Shown: positions 44,691 through 53,798, numbered from the stretch's first letter. The stretch: 64,000 nt of DNA from Enterococcus_C asini_A (GCF_031928785.1 NZ_JARQAL010000003.1), one strand, 5' to 3'. Notes: generated from the sequence alone by a model not told the origin. Translations and numbers: made by a program.

Positions 44691-46067
44691 ATGAATGCTG
44701 ACCCCGAGAGTCAGTCGCTAATCGCGCAAATATTATTACTGATCCTTTTAACAATGATCAACGCCTTCTTGGCAGCTTCTGAGATTGCAGTTGTTTCGGT
44801 TAATAAAAATCGCGTGGAACAAAAAGCCGAAGAAGGAGATCCTAAGTCGATTCGACTTTTGAATATCTTACATGATCCGACCAACTTTTTGTCCACAATC
44901 CAAGTAGGGATTACCTTGGTTAATATCTTATCCGGGGCTTCCTTAGCGGATACTTTGTCGGCTCGCTTAGCACCTTTATTAGGCGGTGGAGCTGCGGCTA
45001 AAAGTTTGGCCAGTGTCATTGTCTTGGCTATTTTGACTTATGTGTCCATCGTTTTTGGTGAGTTGTATCCAAAACGGATCGCCATGAATAAGTCTGAACA
45101 AGTCGCTCAATTCGCTTCAGGTGTCATTCGAGTGATTGGTACCATTGCGAAACCTTTTGTTTGGTTGTTGTCGGCTTCCACCAGTCTTTTGGCTCGAATT
45201 ACGCCAATGGAATTTGATGATGAAGACACCAAAATGACCCGAGACGAAATGCGGTATATGCTAGAAACAGAAGGGGTCTTTGAAGAAGACGAGCTGGAAA
45301 TGCTTCAAGGGATTTTCTCACTGGATACCAAAGTGGCCCGGGAAGTTATGGTGCCACGAACCGATGCCTTTATGGTGGACATCAATGATACAGTCGAAGA
45401 AGTTCTAACCGAAGTCTTGGCAGAAAATTATTCAAGAATCCCGGTTTACAATGAAGACAAAGACAAAGTTGTCGGCGTACTTCATACGAAAAACTTGTTA
45501 AAAGCAGCTTATAAAGTTGGTTTTGACCAATTGCAAATCAGTGATATCTTGCAAGAACCGCTCTTTGTACCGGAAACAGTCTTTATTGATGACTTATTGT
45601 ATGAATTGAAGAAAACCCAAAATCAAATGGCGATTCTTTTAGATGAATATGGTGGCGTTGTCGGGTTGGTCACCTTAGAAGACTTATTGGAAGAAATCGT
45701 GGGTGAAATCGATGATGAATCTGATGAAGTCGAAACCCTTTACGAAAAAATTAGTGATGATGAATTCATGATTCAAGGCCGGATGTTAATTGATGAGTTT
45801 AATGAACTCTTTACCACTGGCTTACACATGAATGATGTGGATACCATGGCAGGTTACTTGATTACTGCGTTAGGAACGATTCCTGACGAGGGCGAACATT
45901 TGTCATATAGCATCGACAATTTGACACTGACCTCTGAAGAAATGGAAGGTTCCCGGGTGTTAAAAATCCGAGTAGTCTTTCATACCCCAGTAGAACCAGA
46001 AACAGAACCAGAAGAAGAAAAACGTCATTTTTTCCGGGAATCGGAAGCTGATGACAATCATAAATGA
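44691..46067 (+). CDS. Hemolysin-family CNNM/CorC protein
   Basis: 458 aa. N-terminal DUF21/CNNM membrane domain with about four helices (AFLAASEIAVVSVNKNRVEQ), a CBS pair (REVMVPRTDAFMVDI, then NQMAILLDEYGGVVGLVTLEDLLEE), and a C-terminal CorC_HlyC FAD-like domain. The family is linked to magnesium efflux. GTG 44679 is possible; ATG 44691 fits the SD spacing (AGAGAG 44674-44679) and family start. A charged Glu/Pro tail ends the protein. Confidence 0.9.
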   Translation: MNADPESQSLIAQILLLILLTMINAFLAASEIAVVSVNKNRVEQKAEEGDPKSIRLLNILHDPTNFLSTIQVGITLVNILSGASLADTLSARLAPLLGGGAAAKSLASVIVLAILTYVSIVFGELYPKRIAMNKSEQVAQFASGVIRVIGTIAKPFVWLLSASTSLLARITPMEFDDEDTKMTRDEMRYMLETEGVFEEDELEMLQGIFSLDTKVAREVMVPRTDAFMVDINDTVEEVLTEVLAENYSRIPVYNEDKDKVVGVLHTKNLLKAAYKVGFDQLQISDILQEPLFVPETVFIDDLLYELKKTQNQMAILLDEYGGVVGLVTLEDLLEEIVGEIDDESDEVETLYEKISDDEFMIQGRMLIDEFNELFTTGLHMNDVDTMAGYLITALGTIPDEGEHLSYSIDNLTLTSEEMEGSRVLKIRVVFHTPVEPETEPEEEKRHFFRESEADDNHK

Positions 46068-46104
46068 ACAGCAAGCAGGATAAAACTGCTGGAAGTATTT
46101 TGTC

Positions 46105-46134
46105 AAAAAAAGGAAGCCTAGGCTTTCTTTTTTT
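46105..46134 (+). terminator. CNNM gene terminator
   Basis: AAAAAAAGGAAGCC pairs with GGCTTTCTTTTTTT in a short near-palindrome. Confidence 0.75.
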
Positions 46135-46180
46135 GTTAGCAGCAGCTGCAGTGAAAATTTGCATTGACACTTTTCCAAAG

Positions 46181-46209
46181 TTCACAGGGCCAATGATTCA
46201 TGCTATACT
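46181..46209 (+). promoter_or_regulatory. prfC promoter
   Basis: TTCACA (46181-46186), 17 nt, then TATACT (46204-46209) with an extended TGC. Confidence 0.75.
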
Positions 46210-46298
46210 AGGCTAGTTGAAAACAGCCGGAGAAAGTCCGATGTAGACAGAATCAAACCACATAGTTAGAAATCAACAATAGAAATGGAGTACACGAA

Positions 46299-47879
46299 AT
46301 GAACAACCCAAACTTACGCCAAGAAGTCGACATGCGTCGAACTTTTGCGATTATCAGTCACCCGGATGCTGGGAAAACTACGATTACCGAACAACTTTTA
46401 CTCTTTGGGGGAGCCATTCGCCAAGCGGGAACCGTAAAAGGAAAAAAGACCGGGAACTTTGCTAAATCTGACTGGATGGAAATTGAAAAGCAACGGGGAA
46501 TTTCTGTGACCAGTTCCGTGATGCAGTTTGATTATGATGGCAAACGAGTGAATATTTTGGATACCCCGGGACATGAGGACTTTTCTGAAGATACCTATCG
46601 AACACTGATGGCAGTGGATAGTGCGGTGATGGTGATTGATAGTGCCAAGGGGATCGAAGCCCAAACCAAAAAACTTTTCCAAGTTGTAAAAAAACGGGGC
46701 ATTCCTATTTTTACTTTTATTAATAAATTAGACCGAGATGGTCGGGAACCTTTGGAATTACTGGAAGAACTAGAAGAACTCTTAGACATTGAATCTTATC
46801 CCATGAACTGGCCCATTGGGATGGGGAAAGGTTTAGAAGGCCTTTACGACATTTACAACAATCGGGTCGAGTTATACCGGCCGGATAATTACGGTGGCGA
46901 TCGTTTTGTCTCCTTAAATGAAGCTGGGAATATCCCAGATGACCATCCATTAAAAGGCAACAGTCTATTTGCCGATGTGCAAGAAGAAGTGGAATTATTA
47001 AAAGAAGCTGGCGATAGTTTTAACCGCAAAAAAATTGCCAAAGGGGATCAAACACCTGTCTTTTTCGGCTCAGCCTTGACCAATTTTGGGGTACAAACCT
47101 TCTTGGAAACTTTCTTGGAGTTTGCTCCTTCTCCCTATAGTCACAAGACTCAAGATGAGCAAGAAATCAGTCCTTATGAACAAGATTTCTCTGGCTTTGT
47201 CTTTAAAATTCAAGCCAATATGAACCCGGCCCACCGCGACCGAATTGCCTTTGTACGAATTTGTTCGGGAACTTTTGAACGAGGGATGGATGTCTTTTTG
47301 GAACGGACGGGCAAAAAGATGAAGCTAGCCAATGTGACCCAGTTTATGGCAGATACTAGAGAAAATATCCAAGAGGCAGTCGCCGGAGACATCATCGGGG
47401 TGTACGATACTGGTAATTATCAAATTGGTGATACGATTTACGAAGGCAAACTAAAAGTTGCCTATGAAGAATTGCCTTCCTTTACGCCAGAGCTCTTTAT
47501 GAAAGTTCAAGCCAAAAACGTGATGAAGCAAAAATCCTTCCACAAAGGGATTTATCAATTAGTCCAAGAAGGAGCTATTCAGCTGTACAAAACGTATCTT
47601 ACTGAAGAATACATCATCGGTGCCGTGGGGCAGTTGCAGTTTGAAGTCTTCCAATATCGCATGCAAAATGAATACAACGCGGAAGTCATCATGACACCCA
47701 TGGGCAACAAGATTGCTCGCTGGATTGATCCAAAAGATTTGGATGAAAAGATGAGCTCCAGTCGTAATATCCTAGCTCGAGATCGCTTTGACCAACCACT
47801 GTTCTTATTTGAAAACAAATTCGCTGAACGTTGGTTTGAAGATAAGTACCCAAATGTGAAATTGAAGAGTTTGATGTAA
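46299..47879 (+). CDS. prfC: Peptide chain release factor 3
   Basis: 526 aa translational GTPase. G1 SHPDAGKTT at 20-28, G2/switch EKQRGISVTSSVMQF, G3 DTPGHEDFSEDTYR, G4 NKLDRDGREP. RF3 removes RF1/RF2 after peptide release. AATGGAG precedes the ATG. Monocistronic between two terminators. Confidence 0.96.
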   Translation: MNNPNLRQEVDMRRTFAIISHPDAGKTTITEQLLLFGGAIRQAGTVKGKKTGNFAKSDWMEIEKQRGISVTSSVMQFDYDGKRVNILDTPGHEDFSEDTYRTLMAVDSAVMVIDSAKGIEAQTKKLFQVVKKRGIPIFTFINKLDRDGREPLELLEELEELLDIESYPMNWPIGMGKGLEGLYDIYNNRVELYRPDNYGGDRFVSLNEAGNIPDDHPLKGNSLFADVQEEVELLKEAGDSFNRKKIAKGDQTPVFFGSALTNFGVQTFLETFLEFAPSPYSHKTQDEQEISPYEQDFSGFVFKIQANMNPAHRDRIAFVRICSGTFERGMDVFLERTGKKMKLANVTQFMADTRENIQEAVAGDIIGVYDTGNYQIGDTIYEGKLKVAYEELPSFTPELFMKVQAKNVMKQKSFHKGIYQLVQEGAIQLYKTYLTEEYIIGAVGQLQFEVFQYRMQNEYNAEVIMTPMGNKIARWIDPKDLDEKMSSSRNILARDRFDQPLFLFENKFAERWFEDKYPNVKLKSLM

Positions 47880-47888
47880 GCTTTCAAC

Positions 47889-47923
47889 AAAGGAACAATC
47901 CTTGTATCTGGATTGTTCCTTTT
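47889..47923 (+). terminator. prfC terminator
   Basis: AAAGGAACAATCC (47889-47901) pairs with GGATTGTTCCTTT (47910-47922) around eight bases. Confidence 0.92.
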
Positions 47924-47956
47924 GCTATTTGCTGAAGGAGCAGTATCGCTTCTTAT

Positions 47957-47985
47957 TTGACACTAAAATATACTAGGTGTATCCT
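47957..47985 (+). promoter_or_regulatory. Promoter of the bacteriocin immunity gene
   Basis: A perfect TTGACA (47957-47962), 17 nt, then TATCCT (47980-47985). Leader of about 70 nt to the ATG. Confidence 0.6.
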
Positions 47986-48061
47986 CGAGGCACAAACCGA
48001 TATAGCAAGGGATTTACTAGGCTATAAAGAGGTTTGTAGGGAAAAGAAAGAAGGATGTTTC

Positions 48062-48409
48062 ATGGTAATGGTAGAAGATGCGAAAGGTGACATTCACGAA
48101 CTGTATAATTTATTGTCCAAACGAGACGAGCAGCCCGCAGAATTACTGGATATTACCGATGTCTTATTGCAAGTGTATCAAAAGCTTGATAAAAAAAATC
48201 CAGCGGCTTTACTCAATCGCTTAGTCAACTACATTCGCAATGCTGCTTTAAAAGGGCGACTTCATTTTTCTAAAAAAGAAGAAGAGCTGATTATTCAGTT
48301 AGGGGTCTTTGGTCAAAAGGCCGGGCTGAATGGAATCTATCAAGGAGACTATTCGGATAAGTCCCAATTTTATAGTTATCGGGAACAATCCCAAATGCCT
48401 CGCAGGTAA
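48062..48409 (+). CDS. Class IIa bacteriocin immunity protein (EntA_Immun family)
   Basis: 115 aa, helical, soluble. DIHELYNLLSKRD, LQVYQKLDKKN, LLNRLVNYIRNAALKGRLHF, then FGQKAGLNGIYQGDYSDKSQF closely follow the enterocin-A immunity family, which protects against pediocin-like bacteriocins that target the mannose PTS. ATG 48062 has AAGG 7 nt upstream; the longer frame begins inside the promoter. No bacteriocin precursor (double-glycine leader, YGNGV) is seen on either side, so it looks like an orphan immunity gene. Confidence 0.8.
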   Translation: MVMVEDAKGDIHELYNLLSKRDEQPAELLDITDVLLQVYQKLDKKNPAALLNRLVNYIRNAALKGRLHFSKKEEELIIQLGVFGQKAGLNGIYQGDYSDKSQFYSYREQSQMPRR

Positions 48410-48470
48410 TTACGACACAAAAAAACTTTTGTGAATCGTTAAAAGAAACGAGCAAAAGCTGTTGATATAC

Positions 48471-48518
48471 TAAAACTGCCTTCAAACTGTGAATCGCAAC
48501 AGTTGGGAGGCAGTTTTA
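48471..48518. terminator. Bidirectional terminator between immunity and DUF1801 genes
   Basis: TAAAACTGCC (48471-48480) pairs with GGCAGTTTTA (48509-48518), with an inner ACTG/CAGT stem. Confidence 0.8.
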
Positions 48519-48534
48519 GTGTTTTGTTTATCTT

Positions 48535-48963
48535 TTACCCATGAGGTAGATTATTTTTGCGCAGTGTTTCTTTAGTGGAAGCGGCAATTAATTCTTTTAA
48601 AACTGCCAAATCCACATCAGGCAACTTGTTAATATACACACAGCCTAATGATTCTTTGTGCTTTCCTAGGCGAGCCAACAATTCTTTTTTAGTGGGAAAC
48701 TTGGGCTCAAGATAAATACTATGGCGGGCTTTGCGGGGAGCAAAGGCAGCTAAAGGGGCATTTCCTTCTCGTCCTGAATCGTATTGATAATGGTACTGAC
48801 CAAAGCCGATAATCCCGCCACCCCAAACAATCGGTTCATAGCCAGTGATTTGCTGATAAAGGGCAATTAGCTGTTTGGCCTCTTCTTGTTTTCTTGGATG
48901 CTCGATTTGCTCTAGAAAAGTTTCTACAGGTTCTGTTAATGGTTTTAGTAGGGGTTCTGCCAT
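48535..48963 (-). CDS. DUF1801 domain protein
   Basis: 142 aa. LIALYQQITGYEPIVWGGGIIGFGQYHYQYDSG and HSIYLEPKF are typical of the DUF1801 fold (YdhG/AF2096-like), small cytosolic proteins of unknown role. AAGGAG precedes the ATG. It stands alone and converges on the immunity gene. Confidence 0.85.
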   Translation of the reverse strand: MAEPLLKPLTEPVETFLEQIEHPRKQEEAKQLIALYQQITGYEPIVWGGGIIGFGQYHYQYDSGREGNAPLAAFAPRKARHSIYLEPKFPTKKELLARLGKHKESLGCVYINKLPDVDLAVLKELIAASTKETLRKNNLPHG

Positions 48964-49169
48964 GCTATTCTCCTTTTTGCTTTAGTATAATGGATTTAAA
49001 AAGGTGACACTAGGAAAATGCTTTCCGAAAGCCTTGACTAATCGCTCAGTGCAAAGAGAGCTTTAGGAGTAAGATAGCTAGTCTTGAACTATTTTGAAAT
49101 GGTATGATTGAGTTAAAGCGGTAAGTTTTCAGCTAGACTTTAGGCACTTTCGCTAGAGGAGGAAAAAGC

Positions 49170-49613
49170 ATGAATTTTTATGGTATTCATTATTTAGAGT
49201 CTCAGGCCAATTTTAATGACTATATTAAGTATGTCTTGATATTTGGCTCATTACTTATTTTAGTAATCGTCTTTATTCGTTATTTAAAGCATCGGATTCA
49301 AACAAAATATCGGGATTTGAGTATTATTTTCTTATTGGTTTTGATCTTTGCTTTAGGTGTGCAGTATTCCGACTATCAGTCTAATCAAGCCAAGCAATCT
49401 CAATCTTCCCAGATGGTAGCTTTTATTAAAAGTGTTGCCAAGGAACGATCCATTGATCAAGAAGAGATATTCGCCAACGGCACGCAATTGAGCGACGGGG
49501 TTATTCTTAAGATTAAAAATGAATACTACCGAGTCAATCTGGCATTGGATCAAGGATCTTACACCTTGGATCGAGCACATTTGCTAAACAACGACATTAC
49601 GATTATAAAATAG
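49170..49613 (+). CDS. DUF3290 membrane protein
   Basis: 147 aa. Two hydrophobic segments (about 20-38 and 50-66) and an extracellular or periplasm-like C-terminal domain; sequence pattern of the DUF3290 family, which is repeatedly found directly upstream of DUF421. GAGGAGG lies before the ATG. 12 nt separate it from the next gene. Function unknown. Confidence 0.82.
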   Translation: MNFYGIHYLESQANFNDYIKYVLIFGSLLILVIVFIRYLKHRIQTKYRDLSIIFLLVLIFALGVQYSDYQSNQAKQSQSSQMVAFIKSVAKERSIDQEEIFANGTQLSDGVILKIKNEYYRVNLALDQGSYTLDRAHLLNNDITIIK

Positions 49614-49625
49614 GAGGTAGTGGGG

Positions 49626-50267
49626 ATGCAGTTTTATAGTCCGATTATTGTAAAATTTGCTTTAGGAATTATTTGCTTTATTTTTCAAATCAATATACTG
49701 GGGAAAGGCAATTTAGCACCGTCTTCTGCCATGGATCAAGTACAAAATTACGTATTAGGGGGCATTATCGGTGGCGTTATTTATAACAATACGATTTCGG
49801 TTTTACAATTTGTGTTGATCTTGATTATTTGGACTTTTTTGGTTTTGCTTTTGAAATTTGCCAAAGAACACAACCGCTACGTCAAAACGATTATTGACGG
49901 TCGACCGATTAACTTGATTAAAGATGGAGAAGTGGACGTGAAAGAGTGTTTGACCCATGGCGTTTCTGCCAATGAACTTATGTTTAAGCTACGATCCAAT
50001 GGAATTTACGAGATTGAAAATGTTAAAAGAGCTGTCTTAGAACAAAATGGACAATTGACCATTATCGAAAATGGAGATGAAAATATCCGTTATCCAATTA
50101 TTGTAGATGGTCAAATCAACTTTGACGTTTTAGAATTGATTAAAAAAGATGAACTGTGGTTAGAACAAAAAATAGTAGAACAAGGGTTTGATAAAATCAA
50201 CGAAATTTACTTAGGAGAATACTTATCTGGTCGACTAAATCTATTCGGCTATCATAGGAATAACTAG
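49626..50267 (+). CDS. DUF421 membrane protein (YetF-like)
   Basis: 213 aa. Three N-terminal membrane helices, then the cytosolic DUF421 domain with the IDGRPINLIKDGEVD motif and a C-terminal extension. B. subtilis relatives (YetF, YdfR/S) are membrane proteins with spore or stress roles. AGGAGGT at 49612-49618 fits ATG 49626 rather than GTG 49620. Forms an operon with DUF3290, suggesting a complex. Confidence 0.85.
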   Translation: MQFYSPIIVKFALGIICFIFQINILGKGNLAPSSAMDQVQNYVLGGIIGGVIYNNTISVLQFVLILIIWTFLVLLLKFAKEHNRYVKTIIDGRPINLIKDGEVDVKECLTHGVSANELMFKLRSNGIYEIENVKRAVLEQNGQLTIIENGDENIRYPIIVDGQINFDVLELIKKDELWLEQKIVEQGFDKINEIYLGEYLSGRLNLFGYHRNN

Positions 50268-50270
50268 ACG

Positions 50271-50313
50271 AAATAAAGTCCCGACATCTTATTCGGATGT
50301 CAGGACTTTATTT
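50271..50313. terminator. Terminator between the DUF421 and lpdD genes
   Basis: AAATAAAGTCC pairs with GGACTTTATTT with an inner GACATC/GATGTC stem; suitable for both convergent transcripts. Confidence 0.9.
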
Positions 50314-50731
50314 ATCCATTATAAGTTTTGTGGTAATGATCATAACGTGGTTCCTCAGTTGGAAAGTCAGCATTTTTCAACCACCTAGCTATTTTTTTAC
50401 CGAGTATTTCAGTCATTTCAAAGGAAGCTTTGATTTGTTCCTTGCTGATTCCGTTCACATGAACGCCTGCGGTAATGACACAAGTCCCAGCAAGATAAGG
50501 AGTAATATGCTTTAGCAAACAATCGCTTAACACATCATCTTTATGCAAGCGTCCGTGGTGACTAGGAAAACGAGTAATTTCTTGGGCAACCTCTTTACCC
50601 AGACAAGTGATAGTGCCAATATGAGGATTGTCTCCGCCGGTTAAAGTAATCAGCAAATCTTTGCCGATTAAGGATACATCAGCTTGGATGGTATAGCCAG
50701 CTTGGGTTACTTCAAAAACTTTTTTACTCAT
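50312..50731 (-). CDS. LpdD-like subunit of a prenyl-FMN hydroxyarylic acid decarboxylase
   Basis: 139 aa. LITLTGGDNPHIGTITCLGKE, RFPSHHGRLHKDD and ITAGVHVNGISKEQI match the small D subunit that accompanies UbiX-type B and UbiD-type C subunits in non-oxidative hydroxyarylic acid decarboxylases; it is proposed to help deliver the prenylated flavin. AAGGAG at 7 nt selects ATG 50731. It overlaps the ubiX-type gene by 4 nt, the last gene of the operon. Confidence 0.82.
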   Translation of the reverse strand: MSKKVFEVTQAGYTIQADVSLIGKDLLITLTGGDNPHIGTITCLGKEVAQEITRFPSHHGRLHKDDVLSDCLLKHITPYLAGTCVITAGVHVNGISKEQIKASFEMTEILGKKIARWLKNADFPTEEPRYDHYHKTYNG

Positions 50732-51306
50732 TCTTCTGCTCCTTGCCAACGTCTGCCGGTATCATTTTCAATGCCTAATGAGTCGAGAATTTTCATGGTT
50801 TGATGATCCACTAAATCTTGAATCGTCTTAGGATGATTGTAAAAAGCCGGAATGGGCGGAATTACATGAACACCCATGGTAGAAAGTTTGGTCAAGTTTT
50901 CCAAATGAATCGTACTTAAGGGCGATTCCCGAGGTACTAGAATCAGTTTCCGTTGTTCTTTTAAGGTTACATCTGCTGCTCGGGCAATCAAATTGTCGCT
51001 GTAACCCATGGCAATGGCCGCCACGGTTTTCATACTAGCAGGAACAATTACCATGCCGTCAGCTAAAAAGGAACCGCTGGCAATGGCCGCCCCTAGATCA
51101 TTGATGGGATAAGAAACATCCAACAAGTTCTCCAGTTCACTGAGTGTCACGTCTGCTTCTAGTTTCAAATTTTGTTTGGCCCAATTGCTAATGACGCCGT
51201 GGGTTTCTACATTAGGAATTTGCTTGAGTTTTTTGATTAAATCAATGGCGTAAATTGTTCCTGAAGCGCCAGTGATGCCAATGACAATTTTCTTTTTTTG
51301 AGACAT
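50728..51306 (-). CDS. UbiX-family flavin prenyltransferase
   Basis: 192 aa. IGITGASGTIYAIDLIKKL binds FMN and phosphate; VPASMKTVAAIAMGYSDNLIARAADVTLKE and VPRESPLSTIHLENL are the conserved UbiX/PadB core. It prenylates FMN with DMAP to make the cofactor for the adjacent UbiD-type enzyme. GAGAGGAAACC precedes ATG 51306; the TTG at 51330 is less likely. Confidence 0.93.
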   Translation of the reverse strand: MSQKKKIVIGITGASGTIYAIDLIKKLKQIPNVETHGVISNWAKQNLKLEADVTLSELENLLDVSYPINDLGAAIASGSFLADGMVIVPASMKTVAAIAMGYSDNLIARAADVTLKEQRKLILVPRESPLSTIHLENLTKLSTMGVHVIPPIPAFYNHPKTIQDLVDHQTMKILDSLGIENDTGRRWQGAEE

Positions 51307-51330
51307 AGATGGTTTCCTCTCTTTATTCAA

Positions 51331-52806
51331 TTAGTCGAGATATTTTTGCCAATCGGGAACTTCTTTGAACTTCGCCCGGACAAAATGCTCTTTTAAATCA
51401 AAGGGAACGGTGCCGTCTAAAATCGTTTTGGCACTCATCCCTTTAAAGCGAATGACTCCAGGATTGTATGCAGGTAATTCTGATGGGTCTAGTGGGTGAT
51501 TGCGCATGCCAGGAAGAACGATGATATCTTTGTCTCCTTGAAAACGGGTGTTTAACGTCCACATGACATCGTTCATATCAAAAATATCTACATCATCATC
51601 CACTAAAATAACGGTTTTTAATTCTTTAAAAGCAGATAAGGCCAGAATCGCTGCTTGTCGTTGAATTCCTTCGTCCGCTTCGGTTTCTTTGCGGATTTGC
51701 ATAATGGTCATCAATTTACCACCACCAGCTGGAGGATTGTAGACATTGACAACTTTTCCCGGAATGGCTTTATCAACTAAGCCTAAAATACTTGCTTCAG
51801 TAGGAATCCCAGCCATAGAGACGTGTTCTTCACTGGGGCCGATGGTAGTTTGCATAATCGGACGATCTTTTCGGTGAGTTATAGCTTTGACTTTTACTAC
51901 GTTAACCGCGGGATTGGCATCTCCTGTATAACCAGGGAACTCTGGCATGGCCTTGCCCGTATTTGTATTAATATCTTCTTGCATCGTTTGATTCGGCATA
52001 ATCTCAGCTTCGATGACAAATTCTGCTCGAGCAATCGCCATTTCATCTACAGTGATTCCAGCTACCAATTGGACGGGTTCCTTTCGTAAAGCACCAGCTA
52101 CCCACAGTTCATTATAACCTAGAGGTGTGGTAGGGGGCTCAAAAGTTGTTCCAATGGCAATTGCCGGATCCAATCCGATATTGATGGTAATCGGCATGGG
52201 TTTATTTAAAGCTTCAAACTCCTTATGGAAGTGACCAATATGGCGACCACCGGGCATAATGTACATACCAATCGTATCTTTGTCTTCTAAAACCATGCGG
52301 TGAATTGTCACATCGCTCATGGTCTTATCTGGATCAGAGCCGAGAACTACTCCCATGGTAATATAAGGTCCCGCATCTTCTTGTGTATTAGTAGGAGCTG
52401 GCAAAATTGTGCGAATATCAAAGTTGGAATCCGTTGCCAGATGGACGACTTCTTGGACTGGCGCGTCTTTTTTTGCTACTTGAATTGGTTTGACAGGATT
52501 TTCTACAGAATGTTGTAAAAGTTTGCCCAGCGTGCGGTAATCGTGGTGCAATATTTCTCCAACTCGCTTGCGACTCGCCATGGTGCCGATGGAAACCCGG
52601 GCATTTGGAAAGCCTTTAATATTGTTGAAAGTCACTGCAGGACCTTCTTGAGTAGGACGCATAACGGTACCTCCAGCGCCAATATAACGATAAACGCCAG
52701 ATAACTCTGCTTCGGGATCAATTTCTCTATTCGTTTCATGGTATTGGCCGGGAATTTCATTTAATTCTGCTAATACTTTTCGTAAATCATAAGGTTCTGA
52801 CATCAT
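51331..52806 (-). CDS. UbiD-family prenyl-FMN decarboxylase (LpdC-like)
   Basis: 491 aa. GGRHIGHFHKEFE holds the prFMN-contacting Arg, INIGLDPAIAIG is a conserved core, and ARAEFVIEAEI carries the two acidic catalytic residues of the UbiD site. Members of this three-gene type decarboxylate gallate, protocatechuate or 4-hydroxybenzoate; which acid is used here cannot be told. Two ATGs (52806, 52803) are equally usable. A 7-bp hairpin sequesters its ribosome-binding site. Confidence 0.9.
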   Translation of the reverse strand: MMSEPYDLRKVLAELNEIPGQYHETNREIDPEAELSGVYRYIGAGGTVMRPTQEGPAVTFNNIKGFPNARVSIGTMASRKRVGEILHHDYRTLGKLLQHSVENPVKPIQVAKKDAPVQEVVHLATDSNFDIRTILPAPTNTQEDAGPYITMGVVLGSDPDKTMSDVTIHRMVLEDKDTIGMYIMPGGRHIGHFHKEFEALNKPMPITINIGLDPAIAIGTTFEPPTTPLGYNELWVAGALRKEPVQLVAGITVDEMAIARAEFVIEAEIMPNQTMQEDINTNTGKAMPEFPGYTGDANPAVNVVKVKAITHRKDRPIMQTTIGPSEEHVSMAGIPTEASILGLVDKAIPGKVVNVYNPPAGGGKLMTIMQIRKETEADEGIQRQAAILALSAFKELKTVILVDDDVDIFDMNDVMWTLNTRFQGDKDIIVLPGMRNHPLDPSELPAYNPGVIRFKGMSAKTILDGTVPFDLKEHFVRAKFKEVPDWQKYLD

Positions 52807-52809
52807 TTT

Positions 52810-52844
52810 TCCTCCTTTTAAGTTCTGTCTTTATCATAGGAGGA
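52810..52844 (-). promoter_or_regulatory. Hairpin covering the ubiD ribosome-binding site
   Basis: In the minus-strand leader, TCCTCCT (plus 52838-52844) is complementary over 7 bp to AGGAGGA (plus 52810-52816), which is the Shine-Dalgarno of the decarboxylase gene. The loop is 21 nt. Such a stem would limit translation unless opened. Functional relevance is inference. Confidence 0.5.
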
Positions 52845-52880
52845 TTTTTTTACTAGAACAATTCATGATTTTTATTATCC

Positions 52881-52897
52881 TATTCCAAAATGGAATA
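52881..52897. promoter_or_regulatory. LysR operator 2 (decarboxylase promoter)
   Basis: TATTCCA-AAA-TGGAATA, a perfect palindrome of T-N11-A type, upstream of the decarboxylase start and directly after the LysR stop. Nearly identical to the palindrome at the lysR promoter (53799-53815). Confidence 0.75.
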
Positions 52898-52902
52898 ATT
52901 GC

Positions 52903-53787
52903 TTACGATTGTTGCTCTTTTAAATAGTCCCAAAATAAGCGCAGAGCTTCAGGTTGGACGGTTTTTTTGCGAATAAAAGCCAGGTAACTAACTTCAGTTG
53001 GTGTAATTGGAATGACGGATACGGAATCAGTCCAGTTGCGTTCGATTGTTTTCTCCATTAGAATCGTTACCCCCAATTCATTGGCTACCATATTAAGCAA
53101 TAAATCAATTCGAGAACTTTTAAATAAAATAGTTGGCTTAAACCCAGCTTTTTTACACAGATCAAGGGTTGGCTGGTACAGCATTGTCTCTTTTTCTAAT
53201 AAGACAAATTTTTCATCCTTTAACTCGGCTAGGGCCAGCTTTTTACGATTAGCGAAGGGATGGCTCTTGGCCACCACGGCTACAAAAGAATCTTCTTCTG
53301 TTACTGACAAGTCATAATCTGGTAAATCTAGGGTGAAAGTCCGCATAAAAATCAGATGGTTATGGCGATCCTCTAAGAAAGGGAGTAATAAATTTCCTTC
53401 TCCTTCCTTTAAGCGCAGTTTGACTTCGGGATGTTCTTTTAAAAACTGGGTAATCAGTGAAAAGCCCCGATAATTCGCCATGGTGGGAATCGTTAAAATA
53501 CTCAAGGAAAGCTCTTCTTGAGACTGATATTCCTGAAGCGCTCTTTCAAGACGGTGATATTCTGCCACCATATTCATGGCGTGGGGAAGTATAAGTTCTC
53601 CTTGTTTCGTCAAACTGATTTTCCGATGGGCCCGATCAAATAAAGTAACGTTAAGTTCTTTTTCCAAAGCTTGAATCTGTTTGGAGATACTGCTCTGGGT
53701 GCTAAATTGTCGCGAAGCAGTCTGTGTATAGCTAAGTGTTTTAGTAAGGTCAATAAAGCTTTCTAATTTATGGATATCCATTGGCAT
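52903..53787 (-). CDS. LysR-family transcriptional regulator
   Basis: 294 aa. N-terminal winged helix (LESFIDLTKTLSYTQTASRQ, then QSSISKQIQALEKEL) and a C-terminal inducer-binding domain. It lies upstream of, and on the same strand as, the ubiD-ubiX-lpdD genes and divergent from DUF554. Two matching 17-bp palindromes at its own promoter and at the decarboxylase promoter make it the likely regulator, with an aromatic acid as inducer. A second ATG at 53781 is possible. Confidence 0.9.
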   Translation of the reverse strand: MPMDIHKLESFIDLTKTLSYTQTASRQFSTQSSISKQIQALEKELNVTLFDRAHRKISLTKQGELILPHAMNMVAEYHRLERALQEYQSQEELSLSILTIPTMANYRGFSLITQFLKEHPEVKLRLKEGEGNLLLPFLEDRHNHLIFMRTFTLDLPDYDLSVTEEDSFVAVVAKSHPFANRKKLALAELKDEKFVLLEKETMLYQPTLDLCKKAGFKPTILFKSSRIDLLLNMVANELGVTILMEKTIERNWTDSVSVIPITPTEVSYLAFIRKKTVQPEALRLFWDYLKEQQS

Positions 53788-53798
53788 TCCCTCTTATC

